A DNA stretch of 57,302 nucleotides from NCBI GenBank assembly GCA_003833135.1, contig QZLH01000131.1:104658-161959 (forward strand). The letters are read 5' to 3'. Positions 31,132 to 43,566 of the stretch are shown piece after piece. A program made the position numbers and the translations under genes. The first letter of the stretch is position 1, and the number at the start of each line of letters is the position of its first letter. The stretch is from Oehlia diaphana (lineage: Eukaryota; Glomeromycota; Glomeromycetes; Glomerales; Glomeraceae). The notes under the pieces are model-generated. The model searched no databases and was not told the DNA's origin. It was given only the letters and a program-made list of their open reading frames with translations.

Positions 31132-32692
31132 ATGCATGATTTTATGGATTATTGCCTTCGTACATATTTCAAAACAATTGGTTGGAATGACGATAATCAA
31201 TATTCTAACTTATGTTCAGCTTCACGAGGTAACATTTGTATTTTATCAAGCAGTTTCTATTAAATGTATTTAAATTTACTTTCATTTAGCTATATTGGAC
31301 TTTCAAACACCACGCGGTTTAACATTTGCAATATCTAAAATTCAATTTCCATTACTCAAGGCCTCATATTCAATGAACATTTCACCAATACTAAATGGAT
31401 CATTGGGATATCTATTTACATCACGACCATTAAAAGTTGATCCAAGTGAACATGTAAATTTTATGGAAATGATCGATAGATTTCATATTAATTATGTTCC
31501 GAAGAATTACCTCCATGAGAACTTTGATAATAGTGATAACTCTAAGATTAAAGGTAATTTTGGTCAATTTTATATTTAATGTATATGTATATGGATTCTG
31601 ATAGTATTTATCGTTCTTGTTTTTTTTTAGATTATTTACTTTATGGACGCTTATTTGTTCCAACTGGTCGTCTTGAAGCTATTTACTCTAGAAAATTATC
31701 TCAATGGATGCAATGCGTTGTCACAGCTGTTAGTGATCCAAGATCAAAAGCAGCTTCACACGTAAAGTACATTTTACAGTTATTAATCCCCACTTTTCTC
31801 AGTTATTTAATATCAAAGAAATTGATCTGTTTTAATTACTATAGGTTACTACAGAATTACAATATGATGTTGGACAATGGTGTACTGAATTGTCTTATAC
31901 AACCGATGGAGAATTGTTCGGCGTAAGAGGATTATATAATTTTACAAATTACAATCAAGAAGAAATAAGTACGAATTCAAATAATGAAGAATCGATTGTA
32001 CAGAATAAAATGAAAAAGAAAGTCAAAGATATCGAAACACCTTTAGTTGAAAGAAATGTGTTTGATGTACCATCCGAGTCTGAAGATGACGAAGAAGTAG
32101 AAGCATTGAAAGGAGAATGGTCTATTGGTGCTGAATTATATTATGGTATAAGAGAAAGAAGTGGTGGAGGTAACTCTTATCCAAAAGACAAAAAATGCTT
32201 TTTGTATATAAACTATTTCTAATTGAATTATTAAAAATTTTGCTAGTTTCCGCTGGGATACGTTATCGAACACTTCCACAATTTTCATCACAGTCTCCTC
32301 TTAGCGTAACTTACTTGATTAATCCAATTATGGGTCATATGTCAGCTGCATTTGCTGCGCAAGTATCTGATGACTTAGCATTATGCCCAAGATTTGATTT
32401 TAATATGTATAGCTATGAGAGCGATTTGATAATTGGTGCTGAATGGTGGCAAAGAGAAAAAAGTGACATTGAATGCGAAAATCAATCGAATGATGATACT
32501 GTTAATAAGATGGTTTTACAAGGTGAAGTGAATGGAATTGTAAAAGCTACAGTAGGAACTTCTAGAGGTGTCACTCTTTTATGGGAAGGAAGATATGGGA
32601 AAACGTTGTTTAGTTTAGGGTTAATAGCGGATTTAACTTCTAAAATATCACCTATACGGTCAATTGGATTACAATTTCAGTACTTTTCATAA
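31132..32692 (+). CDS. MDM10: mitochondrial distribution and morphology protein 10 (ERMES subunit)
   Basis: A beta-barrel of the mitochondrial outer membrane, part of the ER-mitochondria encounter structure and a partner of the SAM assembly complex. Five exons join in phase (31132-31228, 31290-31553, 31631-31761, 31845-32169, 32247-32692), giving 420 residues. The N-terminus MHDFMDYCLRTYFKTIGWN and LDFQTPRGLTFAISKI are diagnostic. Later strands include GYLFTSRPL, LLYGRLFVPTGRLEAIYSRK, GAELYYGIRERSGG and MGHMSAAFAAQVS. An acidic loop (SESEDDEEVEALKGEW) precedes GAELYYG. It ends on an aromatic strand (LQFQYFS), as expected for a SAM-inserted barrel signal. It is divergent from THG1 across the hairpin MITE. 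Confidence 0.92.
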
Positions 32693-33234
32693 GAGAAATA
32701 ATTGGTCAACAATTTTATTTATAACAATCCGTGATATTAATTGCTGTGATGCTGTCCCTGATAGTGATCTTAGAGGCAAATTAATCTGTAAAATATAATT
32801 ATAAAAAGTAACTAAATTTTAGCTATAATACATGTGAACAAAATAAATAATAAAGAATACGCTATATATATTTAATAGATCATGCTTTTTTCATCATGCT
32901 GATATTTTTTATTAAGCTATAAATAAACTACCATTGCATAATTATTATTGATATTTTTGACGCAATGATTTATTGTATTTATAAGATGACTGCAGAATAA
33001 CACAGTTATTTGATAGGGGTTATATTAGAAGAAAAATCCCTCATGCGCCATTAAAATTACAGATTGGCATATCAAGTTCTTAATTAATTCGCGTGATACA
33101 AGTAATTTTTACATAAAAGTGATATATTTAATAATTGGCGCGTGAACGCGTTTTATAAAATTTTTCTTTTGCAGATACATTTTAACTGATTAATAACAAG
33201 GAGAAGCTTTGAGCTGTTAATATTTTTATAAAGG
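32693..33234. promoter_or_regulatory. intergenic MDM10/DNAJC9 with GGCGCGTGA and ACGCGT
   Basis: TTGGCGCG (E2F-like) overlaps GGCGCGTGA at 33137-33145, directly followed by ACGCGT (33146-33151), 84 bp before the DNAJC9 ATG. The same 9-mer GGCGCGTGA is found upstream of ZW10 (40863-40871). The rest is AT-rich. Confidence 0.45.
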
Positions 33235-34174
33235 ATGTCAGCAGATCTTCTTTCGGATACAAGTGATCTTTATTCACTATTTTCACTTACAGAAAAAGCC
33301 ACACCGGAAGAAATTAAAAAAGCATATTACAAGTTAGCACTTCAATATCACCCAGATAAACAGATCTCTTCCACAGTAGAAGAACGAGAAAAGAAAACAA
33401 AAAAATTTCAAGCTTTAGGATTCGCCTATTCTATACTCAGTGATCCAAAAAAAAGAGAAAAGTATGACAGAACTGGAGAAACAGACGACCTACCTGGTAT
33501 AGAGGATTTAGGAAAAGATGCCTGGGATGCCTTTTTCAAAGAGTTATGGTCTGGTATTGTTAACGCGAAGTCAATAGAAGATTTTAAAAAGAAATATCAA
33601 GGTACGTTTAATATTATGAATTGGCTGCCAGATGGTGTGTTTTTAAATAATTTATGTAATTTTAGGAACTGAAGAAGAACATAAAGATCTTATCGAAGCC
33701 TACAATAACTTTAAAGGTGACATGGATAAAATCATGGCCAACGTGCCAGGTTCTAGTGCAGACGATGAGCCACGATTCCGTGAAGTTCTTAAAGATGCTA
33801 TAAAATCCAAGGAAATCCGATCGTACAAAAAGTTTATAGAAACTTCTAATTCGTCATCTATGAATAGACGTAAAAAGGAAGCAGAACGTGAAGCTAAAGA
33901 AGCTGAAGAGATGGCGAAGAAATTTGGATTAGATAAAAAATTGTTGGGAAGTAATGAAGGCGAAGAAGAGCTAAAACAAATTATAGTTATGAAACAAAAG
34001 AAACGAATGAGCACGTTAGTTGAAAGTTTAGAAGCTAAATACGGTGGTAATGAAAGTAAGAAATCGAAGACTACTGGCAAAGGAAAAAAGAACAAGAAAA
34101 TGATAGAAGAGCCAACTGAAGAGGAATTCCAAGCAATACAAGAAAAAATCAAGGCAAAGAACAATAAGGCATAA
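33235..34174 (+). CDS. J-domain protein, DNAJC9 family (histone chaperone/HSP70 co-chaperone)
   Basis: Two exons (33235-33601 and 33666-34174) encode 291 residues. The J domain (about residues 11-80) carries the HPD triad at 39-41 that activates HSP70, and ends LSDPKKREKYDRTGE. The C-terminal part fits DNAJC9: HKDLIEAYNNFKGDMDKIM, EPRFREVLKDAIKSKEIRSY, and a long charged helix (RKKEAEREAKEAEEMAKKFG). It ends in a Lys-rich, probably disordered region. The known family member binds H3-H4 and recruits HSP70 during histone supply, so nuclear action is expected. The S-phase-type boxes upstream agree with that role. It is convergent with the next gene (159 bp between stops). Confidence 0.88.
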
Positions 34175-34333
34175 GTTATTTGTATTTGTTTATTTTTTTA
34201 TATCTAATTTTTGTAATAATATATTTCCTTTTTTTAGAAATGAATTTCGATCGATAGAATTATAGAATACTTAAATATAGCTAATATATTATTGCGTTTT
34301 TGATTTTTCTTCATAATATTATAATTAGAAGCG

Positions 34334-35372
34334 TTATTCGTCTGATCTTTGAAATAAATGACTCGTAACATTCCATTGTTTAATTACTGGAGTTCTCATT
34401 GATCTATCATAGCCCAATACACACAACCCCTATTATAAACAAAGTTTTAGTATCAAAACTACAAAAGTGACTTTTACTTTTATGTTACTCACCGCGGTAT
34501 CAACAATAAAATGTCTTCCAGATTCAGGTGGCATATTCAACCATCTACAAGCCAAAATTCTCAGTAAGTGAGAATGGGCAACGACAAGGACGTCACCACC
34601 CGGTGAACTGGGATTGTTGTCCATATGCTTTATTAAAAAAGAAATCTTAAATAAACCAATGTTCATAATAAGCAAAAAAAAAAGATTAAATACGATTGAT
34701 TATACATCATTCTGATGTGTCATAATTTTTGCAATCATGTGATCACATCGATTGGCTACTTGTTGAATTGTTTCTCCATTGGGGCATCCATCTCTCCTTG
34801 TAAATTTTAAAAAATTCAATAAGGTACGTACGTTTAATATAACTTAAGAAGAGCATCCCTTTAATCTTACCAAATATCCCAAAACGCATATTTAGTACTA
34901 TGAATTTCATGTGTGGTGATTCCTTCATAATCACCGTAATTCCATTCTGCTAAGTTGGGGTCAGTGAAAGTGGGAATTTTATCTTTCTTAGGAAGAGTAA
35001 TTAATCCGAGAGTTTGCTGAGCTCTTTTACGTGGAGAAACAAGGATTAGATCGATATTTGATGGATTAGTGAAATCTGTCCGGAATGAGATGTTTAATTA
35101 AGGAAATTTGAAAAATAATGAGATTGTAGGGAATAAACATTACCTTGACATTGGTTTTCAAAAACGAAACGAGATAGATCACGAGCTTGGGTAATACCGT
35201 GAGAAGTTAATTCTACTTCTGTTGTTGAGGTGTGTTGTCCAGTTTTTGACCACTCTGTTTCACCTACCATATCAAAAATAAAAATATTAGCAAATGATTC
35301 GGTATAAATTTACTTCACTTCGACGATATTACCATGACGAACAAGATATACTACGGGAAGTCTTAAAACCAT
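34334..35372 (-). CDS. histidine phosphatase, SHB17-like (sedoheptulose-1,7-bisphosphatase)
   Basis: Six exons in phase (35372-35333, 35263-35144, 35075-34871, 34796-34706, 34627-34493, 34429-34334) encode 228 residues. The RHG catalytic motif is at residues 12-14 (VVYLVRHGETEWSKTGQHTS). SPRKRAQQT, LAEWNYGDYEG (the Glu region) and VVAHSHLLRILACRW (second catalytic His) complete the histidine phosphatase fold. IWRDGCPNGETIQQV and the QHTS segment match yeast Shb17 better than glycolytic phosphoglycerate mutase. Shb17 hydrolyses sedoheptulose-1,7-bisphosphate to feed ribose synthesis without NADPH production. Substrate assignment is by resemblance only. It is divergent from RF2 across 240 bp. 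Confidence 0.8.
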
Positions 35373-35612
35373 AATTGATAATTGACGATAGGAAATCGAT
35401 CTAACGAACGTTTATATATCATAGAACATCAAGTCGATCTCACCTAATTTGACGTTTAGGTGTATTATTAATCTGTCCAACACAGTTTGCTGACATATTT
35501 CCCGTTATCTAATGATTAATTAATGATTAATAATAACCATTTTTGTTTGAGCTATTCAATTTAACAAACCAGTTTTTAAGCAACAAATCAGTGTCATAAC
35601 ATCAAAAAAATC

Positions 35613-36993
35613 ATGAATTTATCATTTGTACAAAACTATTATATAAAGTCTGCTTTGTTTCCATTAGCTTTTCATTATCGATTTTATAAAAGATTCCCCT
35701 CTATAAAAGTCAATGGTATAAAGGATATAATGGATGGCGTGAATAAAAATTTGGAATTTTTAAACCGCTCTAAAGATTGGAAAGTAATTAAAAATGAATC
35801 GCAAAAATTACAAAACGAATTACAGGTACAATAAGTTACTTTAAAAGAGTATATCTTTTTTAGATAGAGAAGATTAATTTTATATTTTAAAGTAAGTCAG
35901 AAACCTTATGGAAAGACTCGTCTATGGCTATAATTTTTCAGAAACAATTCTCTATATTAAATGATCAAATTAAAAAATATGAACGATTAAATGAGAGAAT
36001 TAAAGATGTCAATGAATTAGCGGGTGGGTTTTTTCAATATACTTTTTGAGTTTTATTGAAAACGTACGTAAAAATAAACATTTTTGATTGTTTAGAATTG
36101 GCTAACGAAGAAAATGATTTGGATTTAATGAATACGGTGGTAAATGATGTAAACCTTCTAGAAAAAGAGTTAAAGACTTTTACATCAACCTCGCTAATGT
36201 ATGTAGTAATTATTTGTTAATTAATTAAATTTATTAACATTTTTGTATTTTTGTTTGAAAAGGGTTGAAGAAGAGGATCAAAATGGATGCATAATACAAA
36301 TTATACCTGGAGCTGGTGGAGCCGAAAGTTGTGATTGGTCCAATATATTACTAAAGATGTATGAAAAGTGGGGTATTAAAAATGAATATCAAGTTAAATT
36401 AATGGATTATGTTAAAGGAGAAACCGCTGGATGTAAATTAGCAACTTTAAAAATTGATGGAAAATACGCTTATGGATGGTGTAAGCATGAATCTGGAATT
36501 CATAGATTAGTTAGGATATCTCCTTTTGACTCTCAGAATAGAAGACATACATCATTTGCTTCCGTTACTGTGTTTCCGAATGTTAATGAAGACGATAATT
36601 CTGATAGAGTAAATATTAAAATTCCTAGTTCTGATTTGAAGATTGAAGCATTTCGGTCAAGTGGACCTGGCGGACAACACGTTAATGTTACTGAAAGTGC
36701 TATTCGAATTACTCATATCCCAACTAAAATTGTTGTACAATGTCAATTTGGGAGATCTCAGCACACAAACAAAACCTTAGCTATGACGATGCTTAAAGCT
36801 AAATTGTATGATAAAGCTATAAAAGAAAAGTAAGAGATATAATAAAAAATTTACTATTTTAACCTAAAACAGTAAATTTATTAAATTTTAATTTATAATT
36901 ATAGACGAGATGCCAAACAAGAACAATATTCAGGCTTACCCAAGAATTCTTGGGGATCGCAAATTAGATCTTATTTCTTATATCCTCATCAGG

Positions 36994-37029
<36 letters not shown>

Positions 37030-37259
37030 TGTCTTTGTAAATATTATTTTTTTTTAATTAGCTTATTAAAGATGGCAGAACTGGACTTGAAACTAATAAA
37101 GTCGATGCAGTATTAAATGAGGGCGAATTAAATGAGTAAATAAGTTTAAATTTTTTTAAAATGTATAAGATTCTTATTAAATCTTCTTATTAAACTCTTA
37201 GATTTATGGAAGCATCATTAATCTATTACAACAAAAAAACCAATAACTTATTTATATAA
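35613..37259 (+). CDS. peptide chain release factor 2, organellar (RF2/prfB type)
   Basis: Seven exons in phase (35613-35825, 35897-36023, 36096-36198, 36263-36829, 36905-36992, 37062-37135, 37202-37259) encode 409 residues. The N-terminus lacks acidic residues for about 30 positions and is rich in F/Y/K/R, as in a mitochondrial targeting peptide. Then come coiled helices (domain 1), [39 protein letters not shown] with the SPF tripeptide (residues 234-236) that reads UAA/UGA in RF2, and [14 protein letters not shown] with the GGQ peptidyl-tRNA hydrolysis motif (284-286). The C-terminus ([22 protein letters not shown]) is also class-I RF. The RF1 codon-reading motif (PxT) is absent. No programmed frameshift is seen. 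Confidence 0.9.
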
Positions 37260-37268
37260 TAATAGCGG

Positions 37269-40200
37269 TTATAATATATTAAGTTTTTCCGCACAATGTG
37301 GATGTCCCTCTCTAATTTCTGACAAAGTGTTTTCTCTAATTTGTGTGTCTGCAAATAAAGCACAAATAAGTCCTTCCAATTCACCAGTTGTAAAACATAC
37401 AAGCTCGCCATTACGAAATCTGCTCATAATTTTTGCTTGTGATAATTCAAGTATATCTGTCAATTGAAGAAATTTCGTCCAATTTTTTGTGTATTTTTCT
37501 ATCGAATTTACCTGTCAAAAAAAGGTAATATTAGAAATTTAAAGAATGAACTTAATTTTTTAAAATCACGTACCCCTTTTTCATTAAATAAATTTTCTAG
37601 CTGAAATAACATTTTACAAATTAAATTTAATTGTTCTGACTCTACTTCAGATATATCATATAAGTCCTCAACGTAATCTGTCATACATGCTAATACCGAA
37701 TCTATCAATTCGCCTAATACCGTATAATATTCCGTTGGACATAAAACATCCTACAAAGTTATTAGAACTAGAGTTACGTTTTCTTTGAATAAACAATATA
37801 TCAAACTTGACTATTTACCTTCCAAATTTTAGATAAATGATTCATTGTATACAAAATTTGATTCATTGCACTTTGACATGCTTCAAATCTATCATCGTCT
37901 GCAATCTGTTGTACCCCATTCATTTCATCCAGAATTTCTTTAAGAACGCCTTTTTGTTTGTCCTAAAAAATGAAGAAATATTGAAATATTCTAAGAATTA
38001 AGTCAACAATTAAAATTTGAATTTGAATTATCAATAACTTACAATTTGATTATCATACCATTCTTTACCTAATTCGCGTAATTTTTCAATGGTCTCGTTA
38101 TATGAAATTTTACCTTTAATATCATCAGCTTGTTCAGAATCAAATGATGATAAACTATTTATGAATTGACTTTGCACAACTAGAAGCTGGTTTGCAAGCC
38201 ATATACAATCATTCCTAAATAACATAGCTAAGGCAGGTACATTACTAAATGTGTTATAATGAAAGACTGGCATAATGGCACGATATAAATCAAAAAAATC
38301 AAGAGTTGCTTGATAAAGACGCACTCCGCTAATTATTATATTGTATAAACGTTAGTAACTTAATAAATATTAAAGTAGAGTACATACATAATACAATAAA
38401 CAAATACCTTTTAGAGTTTAAATTACACGCCTCGTTTAAAGTTTTTATGACCAAATTTATCAGAGGCTTTACTTTATTCGAGATGGAATATCGAACTAAT
38501 TTCTTTTTCGTTGTAATCTGTTCACTCTTTATATTTTTATTAATTATACTTTCACTTTTATTTTGTGGATCATCTGATTCATCCCAACTACCTTCATCCC
38601 ATCCCTCATTCCAATCAACTTCCCAGCCATCATTAGGGATATCATTGTCGTTTTGAATGGCAAATATATCCTTCTCTGCCGCTTCTTTTTGTTTAGTAAT
38701 TTCACTAATGTTATTAGACTTAACTCCCTGTTCATCATTAAGAGTATCTTGTTCATTATAACCTAGTTCCGGTTCTTGTTCCTCGATAATCTCGCTCTCG
38801 AAATTTCCATCTAACATAATATTTCGTCCAAGCTCTAATAACTTATCACGTTTTTTAATCGTGAAATGAACATCAACTTTTGCCACATATGCTCCTAAAG
38901 TTCGTTCTTCTTCTTCCTCTGCATCTCGAGATTGGCGCATAAATCCCATTTTGCGCATTTCGACCTGGAAATCTCTTACATCACGTGCGATTTCATCAAA
39001 TCTTTTGAATTCAAACGTTTCCGTAGGAATTACATGTGAAAGGTATTCACTAATAACGACATCACGTAAATCATGCGAAATAAATTTGCCAAAGGTGGAA
39101 GCATATTGAGTAGCAAGCGGTAATATTATAAATTCTTTGGAAGAAGGATCAAGACCGCCAAATATAAATGTATAAATGAACTTAAATATGGTAATGAGTG
39201 GCGTAAAAACTCTATCTAAGAATAAATATATAATTAATGAAAACGTATAAAATTTATTTATTAAATACGACCTTTTTTCTAAAAAAAAAATCACCTTTGT
39301 TTATATTCTTAACATTCGAATTTGGCCCAATAACCAAACGAGCCTTGATATTATCATCAACCTCTATGGAAGCATCCCATGATTCGCGATGTTTCAATAA
39401 AGGTACAATTAAATACTTCATTACATTCTTTTTTAATCTCGATAATTGCATATTAATTGAATCGATCTCATTAAGGGAAATAAACACTGATGTTAAGAGC
39501 GCTGTGGCGTTTGCACCTAATTGATTCACGAGAAACAAAAGATTTTAACTTCGTTATATATGAAACAAGTAAATTTATTAAAAAGTTGTACTTACCTTCT
39601 ATAGAAGATAATACGGTAAGACTAAATCCCTCATCATCATCAACTTTCTTGAAAGAAATTGATTGCGTTAATAAATTATCAAGGGTTTGATCCAATGATT
39701 CTTTCATAATGGATAATTGGGACTAACAATTTCAAAATATAACCAAACAAATAAATTATATTTTTACAAATAGTATCAAATTACTGATCATCGGCTACTC
39801 GTAACAAACCTTCAGCTTATCAAAAATTTGAATTTTGCGCTCAGTTGTTATAGGAGGTGATTCTAACAAACTATCCTAAAGAAAATATGTATTAATTTTG
39901 AAAATATAAGATAATACATAATAGCACCTATAGCTCATTTCATACCATATATGTGATAGTACCAGAAGCTTCCTCAATACGACCTTGTGCTAAATATTCT
40001 TGAAATCTTTTTACACAATTTTGTATCTTATCAATTGTAAACAAAATGTAGTTATTTATAATATAACCTGCAGCAATTTATTATGTAAAGTACCTCATTT
40101 AAATATTCTAAAGCGTCCACTACTGATTTGGTATCCTTAACTTCCTGCATCACCATCCTATTCTCTTGTAATGCACTAACAAGTTTTGGTTTCATCCCAG

Positions 40201-40691
40201 TCTGTACTTAAAATAAAAAAAAATTTTAAAGACTAACATCCTGCTTAAAATTTTATAATTTATTTAAATAATAACCTCAGAATGATTTACTCCTCGAGAA
40301 ACAATATCTAGTTCCATAAACAATGTATCAATCTTATCTCGCAATGAAATGGAATTATTATATAACTTAATAAAAGCATCTTGACGATCAAGAATTATTT
40401 GTAAAATTTCCGTCTAAAATAAATATACAAAGAAAATCAATTCCGTAAATAACGAATAAAAAAATAAATATCAGTAGTATAAAAGACTTATCGAACCTTT
40501 ACACTTTGAATCTTCAGATCAATCTGTTGTATACAAGAAAAAGCTGTTTCTTTGTCAGCGGAAGAGGTCGCTAACAACGTATTCTGTTTGTCTTTAGCAG
40601 AATCAGTAAAATCATTTTCTCGATCTCTCTCTAATATAGCTGATATAAAAGTTCCCGGAAGCGCTACTGCACTAACGGGTAATGGTGGCAT
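37269..40691 (-). CDS. ZW10/Dsl1 family tethering protein
   Basis: Twelve exons in phase (40691-40497, 40413-40276, 40201-40094, 40026-39946, 39875-39810, 39722-39596, 39516-39295, 39215-38408, 38328-38043, 37962-37819, 37750-37574, 37511-37269) encode 864 residues. The family tethers Golgi-derived COPI vesicles at the ER with Tip20/RINT1 and Sec39/NAG; in animals it also serves at kinetochores. Diagnostic text: TLDFFDLYRAIMPVFHYNTF then ALAMLFRNDCIWLANQLL, and the C-terminal FTTGELEGLICALFADTQIR. Around residues 525-545 an acidic Trp-rich loop (DGWEVDWNEGWDEGSW) resembles the COPI-binding lasso of yeast Dsl1. Its stop codon is 9 bp from that of RF2 on the other strand. Confidence 0.88.
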
Positions 40692-40862
40692 TCTGTAGCT
40701 TGTTAGAGCAAATTACTAATTTATTTCTAAAATATAAACATGAATACACTTCAGGTTCACTCCTTCGATATCGTAACTTTTCTAATCTTAGCCAGAATTA
40801 AGAATTATCAACATTTTCACGAGTTTAGTATCAATTATGATTTAACTGCTAAATATGTTACC

Positions 40863-40871
40863 GGCGCGTGA
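40863..40871. promoter_or_regulatory. GGCGCGTGA element upstream of ZW10
   Basis: Identical 9-mer to the DNAJC9 promoter, about 170 bp before the ZW10 ATG. GC-rich words are rare here, so it stands out. Confidence 0.3.
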
Positions 40872-43565
40872 TCATGAAAAAAATATATTATAGAGAAATT
40901 GTATTTTTCATAATACTGATATCCAAATTTTTTTGTTTATTTATCTGTTATTTGTTAATTTTAAAGTATAATTTTAATCAAATAAAATCAATTTTCTTTA
41001 TTAATTGAAAGTTATTTAAATTTATTAATTTAAAATATATTAATTGTATAGTTATTTTAAGCTTTTTATACAAAAATATTTTATTATAATTTATTTATAG
41101 CTTACCTATTTATGTATTTTCTAAAGCCCTATTTTACTAGTATTTAAAATTGCTTACCTAAACAACTAAATCTTTCCAAATCTTATAATTAGTTTCTTCA
41201 AGATTTTACTATAGTTTTACTATAGTTTTAGTATTTAGCAGTTTTAGTATTTATTATAAATTTTATTAGATTTCACTTTTTCTAGAATTTTGCCAACTTT
41301 TAATAAGATTTTTATATAATTATAGCAAAGTTTTACTATTTCAGTATTTTATCAATTTGATAAAATTCTCTAGTTTTTCTAGCAATCTTACTAGTATTAT
41401 ATAATATATAATTTGTCATACTTTCCTTAATTTCATTTTTACTATATATTTTAATTTTATTTATTATTTATTTACTATATTTTATAATTTTAGCCAAATT
41501 TTATAATTTTTACTAAAATTTCTTTTTTAAATCTTTGAGTAATATTATATAATCCAAAAAAAAAGCAATTTTACTCAAAAATGGAAAAATGCATTATATA
41601 AAATTTTAAAAAAGGAAATTTTTATATTAATTACTTAATTTTGGCTAAAATTATTTTTATTTTAAAAATTTTAAAAATTATTAAATAATATTAGTGTTTA
41701 CCTGTTGTCTATGTCAACGGTTAATATGTATTAAACAAATGTAAAATAATGTTATAATTCTAGCCAAAATTAAAAGATTTGCAAAGAATTTTCTTTTTTA
41801 AAAATTTGAGCAATACAATTTTTTTAATTTTTTTGAAAAGTAACAGAAAATAAAATTTCCTTTTTTGGTTTTGTGATGAATAGAAGTAGAGTTATACAAT
41901 TCAAATAATTTATTTATATGGTTAATCTAAACATAACATTCATGTGATTGCAGTGTTTTTAATATATAAATAAATTATTAATTGCTGATTTGTCAAAATC
42001 AGCTTGTATTACTAATAATAAAATTAGGAAATAATAAAGATTGGAAAAACTATCAATAAAGGTCACCAGTTTTTTTGGTTTGAACTTATAATTAATTTTC
42101 AAAAAGGTCACTGTAAAAATAATTAATAAAGTCACGTGTTGGTTCATAAGAATAAGAAAATTTGAGTGAAAAACATATGATAAATAGCCAATTGACTAAT
42201 CATGCATTTATATGATTTTATGAATTTTTTCTGATAATCTTTATATATAATTTTTCTAATCCTAAATAATAGCAATAATAAAAATATGTTTTTCACATCT
42301 TATGTGCAGAATAAATTTTCATTCATTTCATAAACAGAAATACCATAAACTTTCACTTAATTCTATAATAAAAATATTTTAAAAAAGTCTTTAAAAATAA
42401 CTTTAAAAGCTAAAAATTATATATATCTAATATAAGTAATGTAATATAGCAAAATAAGTATTAAAATTTTCCATAGTAAATTCATTATTTTGCATATGAA
42501 TATATAAATTTTTTTTGCAAATTCTTTTTTTCAAGTATTTTTTCAGTATATCATATAACTTTTACTGTATTTATATTATATTTGTTATATTCTAAATCTA
42601 ATTATATATATTAAAATTTGGTAAAATTTAATAAAAATAATAATTTATACAATTTTAAAATTAAATATTTACTAATTATTAATTTAGTTTTTTTATATTT
42701 GAAATATAAGCTATTTTTAAATTAAAAAATTAATTTTTGATATTTATTTATCTTATTATAACTACTTTACTTAAAAAAATAAATTTTTTTTTTTTTATTT
42801 TTTAATAAAAATTTATTATAATTTTAAAAAATTTTCATGGATCATATGAAATATAATGACATCAATATCACACCCTTTTATTTTTTCTATGCAATATATG
42901 TATTTTTGACTGCTTTGCAAGTTTATTTAAGGTATTAAAAGGTTTTAAATACCTTTTTAACTTATATATGAAAAACTGTTTTTGCTGATCATTTTCTAAA
43001 TTTTTTTAAGAGTAATCAGCAAAATCAATTATTTATAGATAAAGTCAAAATTGATATTTAAAAGCATCTTTGATGCTTTAGGTAAACTTGTAGAGTAGGC
43101 AAAAATTCATTTATTTACTAATTTTAAAGTTTATATTATTAATCAAAATGGCAATAATCATATGATCCAGGATCAAACATCCCATGTATAAATAGAAATT
43201 ACTATAATTTTAATAGAATCCTAAATATATATATATAATACAATTTACTATAATTTGATTTTAATAAAAAAAAATAGAAAAAAGCTAAAATAACTTTATG
43301 TTTTTATATATAAGTTTTTAACATCTATATTATCATATCATCATACTTATATCAAAATCCCAGATATTTCTAAAACAGGTAATAAGTTATACTTTTAGGG
43401 TAAACGTGATATAGTAGCTTTTATCTTTATTAAATTTTATCAAACTTTACAAATTACAATATAAAATAAAAAGAAAATAGAATAAATTATTAATTAAAAA
43501 TAAAGCTATAGTATAGTTTCCTAAAAAAAAAATTAAAATTAAAATGATATTCAAAAAAAATCATT
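40872..43565. other. AT-rich desert with small hairpins
   Basis: No gene. Visible items: TTTTACTATAG/TTTTAGTATTT direct repeats at 41205-41262; AAGGTATT...AATACCTT-type inverted repeats at about 42928-42958; TTTTGCTGAT paired with ATCAGCAAAA at about 42976-43024; and AAAGCATC TTT GATGCTTT at 43061-43079. They may be parts of AT-rich MITEs. Confidence 0.5.
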
Positions 43566-43566
43566 A

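Noticed and set aside
33700..34164. 154-codon minus-strand ORF
   Set aside because: It is the antisense of the Lys/Glu-rich DNAJC9 exon; its Ser/Phe/Leu-rich translation is a shadow.
38447..38656. Plus-strand ORFs inside ZW10
   Set aside because: Antisense of well-supported ZW10 exon 8.
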